Below, piece after piece: positions 1 to 10,799 of a DNA stretch of 64,000 nucleotides. Both the position numbers and the translations under genes were made by a program. The DNA is from Macrostomum hystrix (Eukaryota > Platyhelminthes > Macrostomidae). The notes under the pieces were generated by a model that was not told the DNA's origin, made no database searches, and saw only the letters and a list, made by a program, of their open reading frames with translations. The DNA lies in NCBI GenBank assembly GCA_950097015.1, contig CATNEN010000038.1, forward strand, positions 4,261,001 through 4,325,000, in the 5' to 3' direction. The first letter of the stretch is position 1; each line of letters opens with the position of its first letter.

Positions 1-690
1 CCTTGACAGTCCCCTCCCCATCCTCGACAGTCCCCTCCCCATCCTCCATGGGATTCCTCATGCCATCCTTGACAGTCCCCTTCCCATCCTCCATGGCATT
101 CCTTCCGCCATCCTTAATAGTCCCCTCTCCCATCCTCCTTGGCATTCCTTCCGCCATCCTTAATAGTCCCCTCCCCATCCTCCATGGCATTCCTCCTGCC
201 ATCCTTGACAGTCCCCTCCCTTATCCTCCCTGGCCTTGACAGTCCCCTCTCCCATCCTCCTTGGCATTCCTTCCGCCATCCTTAATAGTCCCCTCCCCAT
301 CCTCCATGGCATTACTCCTGCCATCCTTGACAGTCCCCTCCCCATCCTCCATGGCATTCCTCCTGCCATCCTTGACAGTCCCCTCCCCATCCTCCATGGC
401 ATTCCTTCCGCCATCCTTGACAGTCCCCTCCCCATCCTCCATGGCATTCCTCCCGCCATCCTTGACAGTCCCCTCCCCATCCTCCATGGCATTCCTCATG
501 CCATCCTTGACAGTCCCCTTCCCATCCTCCATGGCATTCCTTCCGCCATCCTTAATAGTCCCCTCCCCATCCTCCATGGCATTCCTCCTGCCATCCTTGA
601 CAGTCCCCTCCCTTATCCTCCCTGGTCTTGACAGTCCCCTCTCCTATCCTCCTTGGCATTCCTCCCGCCGTCCTTGATAGTCCCCTCCCT
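1..690. repeat. Minisatellite, 45-bp unit (outer array of left arm)
   Basis: About 15 units of a 45-bp C-rich repeat built on CCATCCTCCATGGCATTCC and TTGACAGTCCCCTCCC, with a few shortened units. It starts before the window. Because 45 is a multiple of three and the unit has few stops, several long open frames run through it; they encode only a 15-residue repeat and are not considered genes. Confidence 0.9.
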
Positions 691-1349
691 CTTCCCAGCA
701 CCTCTTTCATTCCCCCTGCTTTTGAAAAATTGGCTGTTTTGTCTAAATTAAAAAATAAAAAGGTACAACATCCTATTACCTATGTTTCCTTTCAGGAACA
801 TGTGGCTCTCGCTGGAAGTTTCTATAAGCACATCCTGTTCGACTTGTCCTGAGTCAATTTTCGGTGCACATTCGAGATGCACATTTTCGGAGCCCTTGAT
901 CCTGTGCTCTGACGGATATTTCAGAGCTATGACTGCTCACACTACAAAAGTACAGCCAGGGTTGACGTTGACTGTCTGTTTTTTATTATTATAATATTTC
1001 GCTAGTCAGCGCGTAAGGCTGATAATTACATATCTTGAGAAACACTCTTGTCATTCGACAGTATTTTCGCTATTTTACACTGAGTACACCACACCTTAAG
1101 CATTTCGCAGTTTGATGCCCTATTTTTATGATAAATATACTAGCTATTTGAAAGCCATTAAACGATGCGCATACTTATATTATTCTCCTGTAAGGCGTAC
1201 GTTTCAAACAATTTCTACAACAAATTCTCATCTTTCAGTGTTAGCAGCTGTACTCTTCAGCGGTTCAGTTGCCTGTCAAATTGTTTGGTTCTTTTATGGT
1301 TTCTGAACTATCTTCATGGCAAGATCCCAAACAGAATCCTCGCAACTGA
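691..1349. other. Unique segment of the left arm
   Basis: Non-repetitive, moderately AT-rich sequence between the two arrays, also present in reverse at about 15110-15764. Short open frames in it (60-75 codons) have no recognisable domain, signal or codon bias. I see no gene. Confidence 0.6.
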
Positions 1350-2512
1350 TCCCCATCGAGATGGGTTGCCACACATTCATCAGCGACCGGGTCCTGATCC
1401 CCATCATGCAGGGTTGCCACACATCCATCAGCGACTGGGTCCTGATCCCCATCATGCAGGGTTGCCACACATCCATCAGCGACCGGGTCCTGATCTCCAT
1501 CATGCAGGGTTGCCACACATCCATCAGCGACCGGGTCCTGATCTCCATCATGCAGGGTTGCCACACATCCATCAGCGACCGGGTCCTGATCTCCATCATG
1601 CAGGGTTGCCACACATCCATCAGCGACCGGGTCCTGATCCCCATCATGCAGGGTTGCCACACATCCATCAGCGACCGGGTCCTGATCTCCATCATGCAGG
1701 GTTGCCACACATCCATCAGCGACCGGGTCCTGATCTCCATCATGCAGGGTTGCCACACATCCATCAGCGACCGGGTCCTGATCCCCATCATGCAGGGTTG
1801 CCACACATCCATCAGCGACTGGGTCCTGATCCCCATCATGCAGGGTTGCCACACATCCATCAGCGACCGGGTCCTGATCTCCATCATGCAGGGTTGCCAC
1901 ACATCCATCAGCGACCGGGTCCTGATCTCCATCATGCAGGGTTGCCACACATCCATCAGCGACCGGGTCCTGATCCCCATCATGCAGGGTTGCCACACAT
2001 CCATCAGCGACTGGGTCCTGATCTCCATCATGCAGGGTTGCCACACATCCATCAGCGACCGGGTCCTGATCTCCATCATGCAGGGTTGCCACACATCCAT
2101 CAGCGACCGGGTCCTGATCTCCATCATGCAGGGTTGCCACACATCCATCAGCGACCGGGTCCTGATCCCCATCATGCAGGGTTGCCACACATCCATCAGC
2201 GACCGGGTCCTGATCCCCATCATGCAGGGTTGCCACACATCCATCAGCGACCGGGTCCTGATCTCCATCATGCAGGGTTGCCACACATCCATCAGCGACC
2301 GGGTCCTGATCTCCATCATGCAGGGTTGCCACACATCCATCAGCGACCGGGTCCTGATCTCCATCATGCAGGGTTGCCACACATCCATCAGCGACCGGGT
2401 CCTGATCCCCATCATGCAGGGTTGCCACACATCCATCAGCGACCGGGTCCTGATCTCCATCATGCAGGGTTGCCACACATCCATCAGCGACCGGGTCCTG
2501 ATCCCCATCGTG
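1350..2512. repeat. Minisatellite, 48-bp unit, about 24 copies
   Basis: Highly homogeneous tandem array of a 48-bp unit containing CAGGGTTGCCACACATCC and CAGCGACCGGGTCCTGATC. Variation is limited to a few positions (CTGATCCCC or CTGATCTCC; GACCGG or GACTGG). The length is a multiple of three with no stop in several frames, which gives spurious 400-codon ORFs on both strands. The reverse copy at 14510-15095 has only about 12 units. Confidence 0.95.
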
Positions 2513-2764
2513 CAGGAGGGTCACAAAGACTATAGCTATACTTATTGCAATTTAATTTTTAGGTATGTGTGAATAAAATAACAAAAATAACAATTAATAA
2601 TTGCTGCCTTTTGTACAAGCCAAAACTGCTGACATGTGTATGAACTATTTTACATGCATGATACTTTAATCAGCGACTAATACACCTATAAATCAAACGC
2701 TCGTAATACGAGCTAGTATCGATATTTGGGCCAAAAATTGTAGCATCGTTTCATCCCTATATAG

Positions 2765-3132
2765 GGACACCGACGACAGCAATATACTACTGACAGTAGT
2801 CAGAGTCGATAAAATTACTAAAAAGTAAGAAAATGGTCATAACTTTTTTTCTTCCAATGATACTGAGCTCGGACCGCCTAGAATGAGTTTCCCGTCCGAA
2901 AATAGTTTAGAAAACACAGTACCTAATAGTATGGAAGCAGTCGGCTAGGTACGAGTACTTGAAATGTTTTCGCATGTATTTCGTCTAATCTTCATTTACG
3001 AATACATAAATGCATCGGGTCTACATATGACAAGCTGTATCGGAAATGCGTCGGGTAATTGACCCTCAAAGTGGAAACTCATACAAATAAGGTTTTAGAT
3101 GATATTACCTGTAGACTAAGTAAATGGATGAA
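2765..3132. other. Loop of the foldback structure
   Basis: About 370 bp between the innermost paired sections (2695-2764 and 3133-3200). The paired sections match over about 65 bp with a 6-bp indel and a few substitutions, sharing ATCAAACGCTCGTAAT, AGTATCGATATTT and ATCGTTTCATCCCTATA. The loop is AT-rich with no coding frame or other repeat. Confidence 0.6.
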
Positions 3133-3249
3133 TAACTATAGGGATGAAACGATCCTAAAATTTTTGGCCGAAATATCGATACTATTACGAGCGTTTGATT
3201 GCTCGCACCGGCGGGACACAACGCCTGTGAGTTATGAGTCAGTCCAGGC

Positions 3250-3985
3250 CCACGGGCTAAGGTCTGCGATGCCTCACACCTGCATGAGTCGCTTTTTGAG
3301 CAGGCTTGGCAGGAAGGAGCCCTGTGCCTTCGGGTGCCGACCGAAGCTGCCGGGGCGGGAGGCCTCCGGCCCACCTATCCGGCCCCTGAGGAAGGCAGGG
3401 CGCCTGAAGCCAAGGAGGGGGTTCCCCTGCCGGTTTATCGCACTGCATTGGACCCTCAGCCCGGTATCAGTGTAGCCAAGCCAGCCGGGGCGGCGGGCGC
3501 GGAAGGCCCTAGGCCTGCCCTGCCGCCCTGGAGGGTGGGGCCTCTGCCACCGCGGCTGGGGGGAGTCGTAACAACCGGCCCACCTTCGCCGCCGTCGCAA
3601 AGAGACAGCCGGCGATCGTCTTGCTCGGCAGAGACGCACGTCTGACTGCCGACCAGCTGAAGCAGGCGAGCCGCGTCATCGACGGGCTCCTGTGGAAGCA
3701 AACCCTGAAGGGCACGCCCCTGGCCATAAAGACCCACGCCACGCGGGACTCGGGCCTGCTCATCTGGCCCAGCGATGCCGAGTCAGGCCGGCGCCTCCTG
3801 GAGATGCTGCCTGGGCAGAACTGGGAAGCCAATATGGCCTTCCACCGAGAGGACGAGCCACCCCAGATGAAGAGGCACCGCATCTTAGTTCCGGCGGCCA
3901 GCGTCGTTACCTCCTCGGAAGAGTTGCCGAATGGACTGCTTGCAGTCAACCGCGACCTGCCTGCCGCGGGCCTAGGGTGCACGAC
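3250..3985 (+). pseudogene. LINE-1 ORF1-like (nucleic-acid-binding) fragment
   Basis: GC-rich sequence coding, in the frame open through 3621-3985, a stretch resembling the ORF1 protein of I/R1-type LINEs: FAAVAKRQPAIVL, then LLIWPSDAESGRRLLEMLP, then MKRHRILVPAASV. These match the style of ORF1 segments upstream of the CCHC knuckles. The knuckles, and any endonuclease of this LINE copy, are missing because gypsy-like sequence begins near 3990. No intact start was identified. The assignment is by resemblance only. Confidence 0.45.
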
Positions 3986-4077
3986 ACCATTCAGCATCCC
4001 GAGGGTCGGGGCTTCACCGCCATTCTTGGCCTGTCGGACGTCTGGATGCGCAAGTACCCAGACGACTCAGCGAATCC

Positions 4078-4932
4078 ATAGACGCTTGGCACAGCAGACT
4101 GTGGAGCGCCTCGGAAGCCTGCAAGTTCGAGGGTCTCCGCCAGTCGCTCATCAGGGACCAAATCGTGGCCAGCTGTCGCAGCGAGTCACTGAGGAAGCGC
4201 CTGCTGAATATCCCCAACATCAGCCTGTCGGACACTCTCCAGCTGGCCAGGACGCACGAGGCAGCAGAGAAGCAGGCGGCCATCATGACCAGGACAGCGG
4301 CAGCCTCTGAGGAAGTGGCGCAACTGCGCCGCCAGCGCCACCCGCTCCCGGAACCTTCGCGTGAGTCGCAGCAATTTGCTAAGTGCATCCGGTGCGGCGA
4401 GCTGGGCCACAAGAGCTGCAGCAGGGCGCAAGGCAAGCGATGCAGCAGCTGCGGCAAGGCCAACCATCTGGCCAAGGCCTGCCTCAGCAGCCGCTCGAAG
4501 ATTAACTCACTGCAGCCCGAGCAGGACCAGTCAGCCGACCAACCACCTAACGAGGTGTTCTGCACACTCAGCGGCAAGGACGACAGCGCCAAGTTCGTCA
4601 TCAGAATCAACGGCAGTCCGGTCCGCACACTGATCGACAGCGGAGCGAGCTGCAACGTGTTGGACATGGCGACGTTCCACAGAATCTGCCGGCCCGGCAC
4701 GCCGCTTTCACCGTCCAGCACCACAGTCTTTGCGCTTGGTGCCAGCGAGCCACTGAAGACAGCCGGCCAAACAACGCTCACTGTCAGAGCGAACCACCGC
4801 GAATTGCAGGCCAATTTCATCGTCATCAGCAGCAACTGCACACCGATTCTCGGAAGATCGTTCAGCACAAAGCTCGGCATGCTGAGAGTCGGACCTGAAG
4901 TCAGCACGAACTCTGCGGTGGTGGCCAGCTAA
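4078..4932 (+). CDS. gag-PR (partial): Gypsy element A: gag C-terminal part with zinc knuckles, plus aspartic protease
   Basis: The open frame contains a gypsy-type capsid tail (LRQSLIRDQIVASC, then LRKRLLNIP). Two knuckle-like clusters follow: CIRCGELGHKSC and CSSCGKANHLAKAC, of which the second is the clean CX2CX4HX4C form. The retropepsin domain has LIDSGASCNVLD as catalytic motif and a hydrophobic ILGRSF turn. The frame stops with TAA at 4930-4932, and the RT module continues in the +1 frame. The N-terminal half of gag is missing or lies in another frame, so the coordinates start at the first clear gag codon rather than a start codon. Confidence 0.75.
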   Translation: MDAWHSRLWSASEACKFEGLRQSLIRDQIVASCRSESLRKRLLNIPNISLSDTLQLARTHEAAEKQAAIMTRTAAASEEVAQLRRQRHPLPEPSRESQQFAKCIRCGELGHKSCSRAQGKRCSSCGKANHLAKACLSSRSKINSLQPEQDQSADQPPNEVFCTLSGKDDSAKFVIRINGSPVRTLIDSGASCNVLDMATFHRICRPGTPLSPSSTTVFALGASEPLKTAGQTTLTVRANHRELQANFIVISSNCTPILGRSFSTKLGMLRVGPEVSTNSAVVAS

Positions 4933-7705
4933 GCCGGCCAGCAGTGAGGACCAGCACCTGCCCAAGCAGCTGCAACTTCAGACAATCCTGGCGGAATTCA
5001 GCGACTGCTTTCAAGGCATCGGATGCGTGAAGGGAGTCAGCGTCACTATCAGGCTCAGGCCGGATGCCACTCCAGTCTGCCAGCCGCCATCCCGAGTGCC
5101 CGTTCACCTAAGGAATGCTGTAATCAAGGAGCTGGAAGATCAACTGGCACTGGGAATCGTCGAACGAGTGCGTGGTCCAACAGCCTGGTGCTCCAGGATG
5201 GTCGCAGTTCCAAAGGCCGAGCAGGGCGAGGTTCGCATCACCCAGGACCTCCGCGAGGTGAACAAGTACGTCATCCCAGAGAAGCAGCCTATACCCACAT
5301 TCGAAGAGGTGACGGACGAGATGGCGGGCGCGACGTATTTCTCGGAGCTGGACGTCGCCAAAGCCTTCCACCAAATTGAAGTCGCCGAGGAGTCTAGAGA
5401 CCTGCTAACGTTCTCCTCACCCATCGGGCTCCTGCGGCTGCGCCGGCTCTGCATGGGCTTCACATCCGCCTCCGAGATCCTCCAGCGGGTGATGACCTCC
5501 GTCCTGAGTGGCCTCCCCGGCGTCCGCTGGGTGCACGACGACATCCTGGTGTACGCGAAAAACATTGAAGAGCACAACCAGCGCCTGCGAGACTGCCTGG
5601 CCCGGTTGAAGGCTAGCAACATCACGTTGAACCCCAAGAAGTGCCGCTTCGCTCGACCAGAGGTCGACTTTCTCGCCATGCGGCTCTCTGCATGCGGCAT
5701 TCACCCAAGCGCCGAGAAAGTAGCGGCCATCAACAACTTCAAGCGGCCGACCAACGCAACCGAGGTGCGCTCCTTCCTCGGCCTCGTCACCTTCGTGGCG
5801 CGCTTCATCAGCAACCTGTCTGACAGGGTCCGGCCACTCTGCGAGCTGACAAGGCAGGCCGCCGAGTGGACGTGGGGCGAAAAGCAAGAGGCCGCATTCA
5901 ACGACATCAAACAGAATATCGCCAGCAGCCACGCGCTGGCATTCTTCAATAGTGAGCTGCAGACTCAGCTGATCGTGGACGCCAGCCCCACGGGTGTCGG
6001 CGCCATCCTTGCCCAAGTCCAGCCAGACGGATCGACGCGGCCGGTGGCATACGCGAGCCGCAGCCTCAGCCCGACCGAGCAGCGCTACTCCCAGACGGAG
6101 CGGGAGGCCCTCGCGGTGAAGTACGGCAGCCTGAAGTTCTACCACTACCTCAGCGGGGGTGGCAGTTTCAAGGTCATCACCGACCACAAGCCGCTGATAT
6201 CCCTGTTCAGCACGGGGTCTCGGCCGCCACCCCGCATTGAGCGCATGGCGCTGCGACTGCAAGACCTTGTCTTTCGGGTCGTGTACCAGCCCGGCGCCGG
6301 CAACCCGTCTGACGTCCTGAGCCGCCAGCCGCTGCCAATGCCACCAAACAACGTCGGCGAGCAGGCGGACGCGATCTACGTGGCCACGGCAGTCCAAGCT
6401 GCCACTCCGGTGTCCATCAGCCTGGGCACAATCAAGGCGGCCTCCGAACGAGACGGCACGGTACAAGCAGCGCTACACGCCATCCGCGGCCACCAATGGG
6501 ACAAGAGTGACACGTGCCTGCAGGGACTCCATGGCGTATCCCACGAACTATCCGAGCTGAACGGCCTGCTGCTGCGCGGCAGTCAGCTGTACATGCCGAC
6601 GACTCTGCGATACCGGTGCATGCAGCTGGCCCACCAGGGACACCAGGGCGTCAAAAAAACGCTCGACCGCTTGCAAGCGAAGGTCTGGTGGCCAGGCATG
6701 CGAGCATCCGTGGAGGCGCACGTAGCAGCCTGCACCAGCTGCCTGACCTGCACCAGCGAGACCTCGCCGAAAGCCACGCCGCTAAAGCCGACCGAACTGC
6801 CGGAGGGCCCCTGGCTCGAGCTGGGGCTCGACTTCCTCGGACCGATAAACGGCAAGTCGCTGCTCGTCTGTACGGACCACTTCTCCAGGTTCCCGCTCGT
6901 GGAGGTCATGGCCAGCACCACCGCCTCCGCCGTCATCAACGTGCTACGCCGGTGGTTTAGCATCTTCGGGCAGCCGACAAAGGTGACCACAGACAATGGC
7001 CCACCCTTCGCATCGGCCGAGTTCAGCAGCTTCCTGATGGATCAGGGCGCACGGCACCATCGGATCACGCCTCTCTACCCTCAGGCCAACGGCGCAACGG
7101 AGCGGTGCAATCAAGGGCTGAACAAGGCTATCCGCGCAGCGATCGTCGAAGGCAGGGACTGGACACTGGCCCTGGACGAGTACCTGGCAGCGTACAGACG
7201 CACTCCGCACTGCTCCACGGGCGTCGCGCCGGCCAGTCTGTTATTTGGCAGGCAGATCAACGATGTGATCCCGAGTCTCCGACACTCGCAGCCCGTCGAC
7301 GCGACTCGAGCGGCCATTGCCGACAGCGACAGACAGGCCAAGGAGGCTATGAAGCGGCACGCCGACCGACGCTTCAGAGCCGCCGACCACGGCATTCGCG
7401 CCGGCGACCGCGTCCTCAGGCGCCAGCAGTCCCGGCAAAAGACCGACGCCTTCTACGAGTCGGCGCCGTGGACCGTGGCCGAGGTGCAAGGCGACTCCCT
7501 GCTCATGCAGCGCGACGACGTCGTCTGCCGCAGGCACGCCACGCAGGTCAAGTGGCTACCCGGGCAGCCTGAGCAGTCCGATCAGCAGCCGCTCGAACCT
7601 CCTGACGCCCCTGAGCTCGCGGAGCCAGTCGCAGCCCGGCTCCACCCCCGGCGGGCGAAGGACCCAGAGAGGAACTACAGAGAACCCGACCTGCGCAGAA
7701 GCTGA
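4931..7705 (+). CDS. pol: Gypsy element A: reverse transcriptase, RNase H, integrase polyprotein
   Basis: Long uninterrupted frame, open from 4931 and about 920 codons long. After a linker (LAEFSDCFQGIG) comes RT with AVPKAEQGEVRITQDLR, FSELDVAKAFHQIE and the active site VHDDILVY. RNase H begins at LIVDASPTGVGAILAQ. The integrase has an HHCC finger (HQGHQGVKKTLDR, then CTSCLTC) and a DDE core with LGLDFLGPING, TTDNGPPFAS and GATERCNQ. The C-terminus is basic and proline-rich. It makes cDNA and inserts it into the host genome. It has no internal stop despite losing its 5' end, so truncation is recent. It is expressed only if ribosomes change frame at 4930 or if that shift is a mutation. Confidence 0.85.
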   Translation, partial: KPASSEDQHLPKQLQLQTILAEFSDCFQGIGCVKGVSVTIRLRPDATPVCQPPSRVPVHLRNAVIKELEDQLALGIVERVRGPTAWCSRMVAVPKAEQGEVRITQDLREVNKYVIPEKQPIPTFEEVTDEMAGATYFSELDVAKAFHQIEVAEESRDLLTFSSPIGLLRLRRLCMGFTSASEILQRVMTSVLSGLPGVRWVHDDILVYAKNIEEHNQRLRDCLARLKASNITLNPKKCRFARPEVDFLAMRLSACGIHPSAEKVAAINNFKRPTNATEVRSFLGLVTFVARFISNLSDRVRPLCELTRQAAEWTWGEKQEAAFNDIKQNIASSHALAFFNSELQTQLIVDASPTGVGAILAQVQPDGSTRPVAYASRSLSPTEQRYSQTEREALAVKYGSLKFYHYLSGGGSFKVITDHKPLISLFSTGSRPPPRIERMALRLQDLVFRVVYQPGAGNPSDVLSRQPLPMPPNNVGEQADAIYVATAVQAATPVSISLGTIKAASERDGTVQAALHAIRGHQWDKSDTCLQGLHGVSHELSELNGLLLRGSQLYMPTTLRYRCMQLAHQGHQGVKKTLDRLQAKVWWPGMRASVEAHVAACTSCLTCTSETSPKATPLKPTELPEGPWLELGLDFLGPINGKSLLVCTDHFSRFPLVEVMASTTASAVINVLRRWFSIFGQPTKVTTDNGPPFASAEFSSFLMDQGARHHRITPLYPQANGATERCNQGLNKAIRAAIVEGRDWTLALDEYLAAYRRTPHCSTGVAPASLLFGRQINDVIPSLRHSQPVDATRAAIADSDRQAKEAMKRHADRRFRAADHGIRAGDRVLRRQQSRQKTDAFYESAPWTVAEVQGDSLLMQRDDVVCRRHATQVKWLPGQPEQSDQQPLEPPDAPELAEPVAARLHPRRAKDPERNYREPDLRRS

Positions 7706-7825
7706 ATTGCTTGATTGACAGACTAAAGTTACAAGGACTGTTCTAAAAACAATTATATTGTTGCCTGCTACTACTTCTTTCATTTTATTCCCTATAATTT
7801 TTCATCCACTTGAGGAGGACTTTCA

Positions 7826-8038
7826 TGCCGTAGTCTAATAGCACTCACGTATCGCTTTGCCGGTCAATCTAATATGTACATGCATCACTAACTCTCGCTC
7901 ACTATGTACATGCCCCCCACGCGCACGTTGATCGTATCGGTTGCACGTCGAGGCAAATATATAAATACTGTCTCGCCCTACTTGGAGGGCTCACCTTTTT
8001 CTTCGCACCTCACACAGCTTGACTCTTGAGCCATTACA
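7826..8038 (+). repeat. 3' LTR of gypsy element A
   Basis: It begins TGCCGTAGTC just after a purine tract and ends GAGCCATTACA, giving TG...CA termini. A TATA box (TATATAAAT, 7958-7966) lies inside. The right edge abuts LINE-1 RT sequence. There is no second copy in the window to fix the ends, so the boundaries are provisional. Confidence 0.5.
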
Positions 8039-10580
8039 AAAATGTCGAAGCTCTCCTCGGTAAAGCGAACCGACGGCACGTCAACTGACAACCCTGGGGA
8101 AACGCTGGAGGTCATGCTCTCTGCCTTCTTCCCCAACGAGCCAACCAACCCGACCACCTCAGACCACACTGAGGGAGGCCAGATGCTGGCTTCCTCTATC
8201 ATCACGGAGGACCGCATCGTTAAAGCGGCCACCTCCGTTAAGCCTTTTAAGGCTCCAGGACCTGATGGCATCGTACCTGCTTTTCTTAGAGAGGCGGTTA
8301 AATGCCCAGGTTTCCTGCGCTCTCTTTGCAGCCTCTATCGAGCCTGCATCACGCTCGGGTACGTCCCGCAGGCATGGACCGAGGCGAAGGTGATTTTTAT
8401 CCCGAAGCCAGGCCGCCCGGACTACCAGTCCATTAAATCCTTCAGACCAATCAGCCTAACCACCTTCCTGGTCAAGCTGATGGAGAGACTTGTGCTTTGG
8501 CGCCTTCTCTCAGTGGAACTGAAGAACGCGCCGCTCAGCGACAACCAGCATGCTTTTCGGGCGGGTCGCTCCACTGAAAGCGCGCTTCACGTTATGGTCG
8601 ACAAATTGGAAAAAGCTGTGCTTGGCACCGGCTTCGCCTTAAGTGTCTTCCTGGACATCGATGGTGCCTTTGACAACGTCCTCTTCGAGGCGTTCCGCAA
8701 AGCCCTTTGTGAGAGACACACTCACTCGTCCCTCACCAGATGGATCATGTATATGATCAGTCATCGCACGGTCACTGCCAACCTGCTGGGCCACCAACGG
8801 ACGGTCCCCGTCCGCAAAGGGAGCCCGCAGGGAGGGGTTCTCTCTCCCATTCTCTGGAACATGGTCATTGACGAACTCCTCCGAGACGCTCGTCCTGACC
8901 CAATCCTGAAGGTGGGTTATGCGGACGATGTCACAGCTGATCCCGATGGCCCATCCCCTGATACTCTCAGGGACCTACTTCAGAATTTCATCCGCTCTGC
9001 TGAACAATGGGCGGGTCGCTGTGGTCTGAAGCTCTCTGAGACCAAGACTGCAGTGATCATGTTCACCAGCAGAAACAAATGGCAGATACAGCCGCTTAGG
9101 CTTTACGGTAAGGAAAAGGATCACCCTGGACCATAGGCTGAACTGGTCTCCCAATGTTCAAACCAAAACCAAGAGGGCCCTCGCGATCCTCGCGCAGCTG
9201 CGAAGGGCCGTCGGCACCACCTGGGGGCTCACCCCCAAGCGCCTCTGGTGGATCTATACTGCAATTGTCAGGCCAGCTGTCTCGTACGGCAGCTTGATCT
9301 GGGCTAGCGCCCTGCAGATAAAGACCTGCCTGGAGGCACTTAGGAAAACGCAAGGGCGCGCCTGTCGCATGACCATGAGTGCCCCACAGTCGGCTCCTTA
9401 CGACGGCCTCAATGCCTTCCTCGACGCTCCCCGTTGGACATTTTTGTCCGCAGGGAAGCCGCTAAAACAGCGCGTCGGCTCATTGACGCCGGCGTCCGCT
9501 TCACGCCGCAGAGAGCAATGGCAAAGCGCAAACTTCTGCCTCACACCGATCTGTGCCTTCGAGACTTGGAAGATAGCGGCGGACTCCACGTCTTATCTGA
9601 CGGCGAACCACGCACTCTCAATCTCACCCAACGCTACAAAATCATCATCCCCTCGAGGGAAGACGCTAACGACCACTGGAACCACCAGGAGGTCCACTGC
9701 TATACGGACGGATCCCTTAAAGACGGCCTTGCCAGGCTTTGGGGTCTGCATCCTGATCAATGGCCGCGTCGTCGCCACGCTTGCCCAACATACTGTGAGA
9801 CTTTCTACGGTCTTCCAGAATGAAATCCTTGCCATCAGCTCCTGTGCCGCAGAGCTGAATGCCAGGAATACGAGAGGAGAGACTATCATCATCCACTCTG
9901 ACAGCGAAGCGGCCTTACAAGCCCTTTGCCGCACCACGTGCTCCCGGACAGTCGCTGACTGTGCCCGGCAACTCAACCTCCTGGCCCGTAACAACACGGT
10001 CAGGCTGAGCTGGATCCCAGGGCATGCGGGCTTCCCAGGGAACGAGCTTGCGGATACCCTTGCCAAGCAAGGTGGCTCTGGCTCTCTCCTTGGCCCTGCT
10101 CCCCTGGTCCCGATCCCCATCACGGTCCTCAACCGCCTCATTGATGACTGGGCTGAGTCCCTCCACAGGGACAGATGGGCGGGCACCCAGAACTGTCGGC
10201 AATCCCGTGCCGCAGTTCCGCGCCCGTCTCGCAGGCTTAGGAACATCCTTTTGAATCAAAGCGGATATCCGCGCCCTCGCCATGACCCTCACGGGCCACG
10301 GCTACCTCGCTAGGCACTGTTTCCTCCGGGGCGACCTTGAGAGTGAAATCTGCCCATTCTGTGAGTACGACAGCGAAGATGCTGAGCACTTTGTGTGTCA
10401 CTGCCCTTTCTTTAACAGAGACCGGCTACGCTACCTCGGGCCCAACCCGTCTATGGACGAGATCTGCCAGCCCGACAGCATTCCACGGCTCGTCCAGTTC
10501 CTCCGGGCAACAAGACGAGCCACGTTCTTCCCTACGGAAGACAACGCTGCAGGACGGACCGGCGGACCACCCTGACCGGC
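8039..10580 (+). pseudogene. LINE-1 ORF2 remnant: reverse transcriptase, RNase H, CCHC tail
   Basis: The frame open at 8042-9136 holds an RT domain with FKAPGPDGIVPAFLRE, FRPISLTTFLVKLMERLV, FLDIDGAFDNV, KGSPQGGVLSPILWN and the active site VGYADDV. After a frameshift near 9110 the RT thumb region continues (RLWWIYTAIVRPAVSYGSL). It is followed by RNase H (YTDGSL, IHSDSEAALQAL, WIPGHAGFPGNELADTLA) in shifted frames, and a C-terminal zinc knuckle (CPFC, then HFVCHC) at about 10345-10410. RT plus RNase H after it places the element in the I-group of LINEs. The endonuclease is missing. Frameshifts show it is dead. Confidence 0.85.
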
Positions 10581-10670
10581 CCCGCGCCCTTGCCTGTCTG
10601 CGGGCCTACAGGGGTTAGCGGCATGGGCGATCCTCACCTCCCCGCTGCGTCCATGGACCACCCTGCAGCT

Positions 10671-10688
10671 AAGTCAAGTAAGTCAAGA
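10671..10688 (+). repeat. 3' tail of LINE-1 / junction with LINE-2
   Basis: The direct repeat AAGTCAAGTAAGTCAAGA ends LINE-1. LINE-2 ends at 14301-14318 with nearly the same tail. AGTAAGTCAAGA (10677-10688) recurs exactly at 14307-14318, so it is either the common tail of the family or a target duplication made when LINE-2 landed in LINE-1's tail. Confidence 0.6.
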
Positions 10689-10799
10689 AGAGGGGGAGCC
10701 CACGGAAACCGGCGGCCCCCGTTCTTTCCCGGGGTGAGGAGGAAGAGGAAGAGGAAGAGGAGGAAGAGGGCCTTCTGGCCCAATCCCCTCAGAAACCAT

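Larger units (their letters stand above)
1..2764 (+). repeat. Left arm of a giant inverted repeat (foldback-like element), open at the window start
   Basis: This stretch is repeated in reverse orientation at 3133-3200 plus 14317-16490. Stretches I compared directly (for example 2550-2703 against 14317-14470) differ by single bases. The arm holds, from outside in, a 45-bp minisatellite, about 650 bp of unique sequence, a 48-bp minisatellite and about 190 bp of AT-rich sequence, and ends in a section at 2695-2764 that pairs with 3133-3200. Long inverted repeats rich in short direct repeats around a small loop are the layout of foldback transposons (Drosophila FB, sea urchin TU). No transposase is visible. 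A recent inverted segmental duplication is the alternative. Confidence 0.75.
3990..8038 (+). mobile_element. Ty3/gypsy element A, 5'-truncated, with 3' LTR
   Basis: Gag (C-terminal part), protease, reverse transcriptase, RNase H and integrase occur in gypsy order, followed by a purine-rich tract (about 7810-7820, TTGAGGAGGAC) and a 3' LTR of about 213 bp. No matching 5' LTR is found near 3990, so the 5' end and N-terminal gag are lost. It lies inside LINE-1: ORF1-like sequence is on the left and LINE RT starts within a few bases on the right. The LINE endonuclease region is absent, so insertion was accompanied by deletion. Confidence 0.8.

Noticed and set aside
1350-2512. Regular repeats resembling a CRISPR array
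   Set aside because: Units are contiguous with no unique spacers, and the genome is eukaryotic.
1165-2572. Overlapping 400-456 codon open frames on both strands
   Set aside because: They exist only because the 48-bp unit is a multiple of three and lacks stops. The same holds for 14447-15278. No start context, domain or codon bias.
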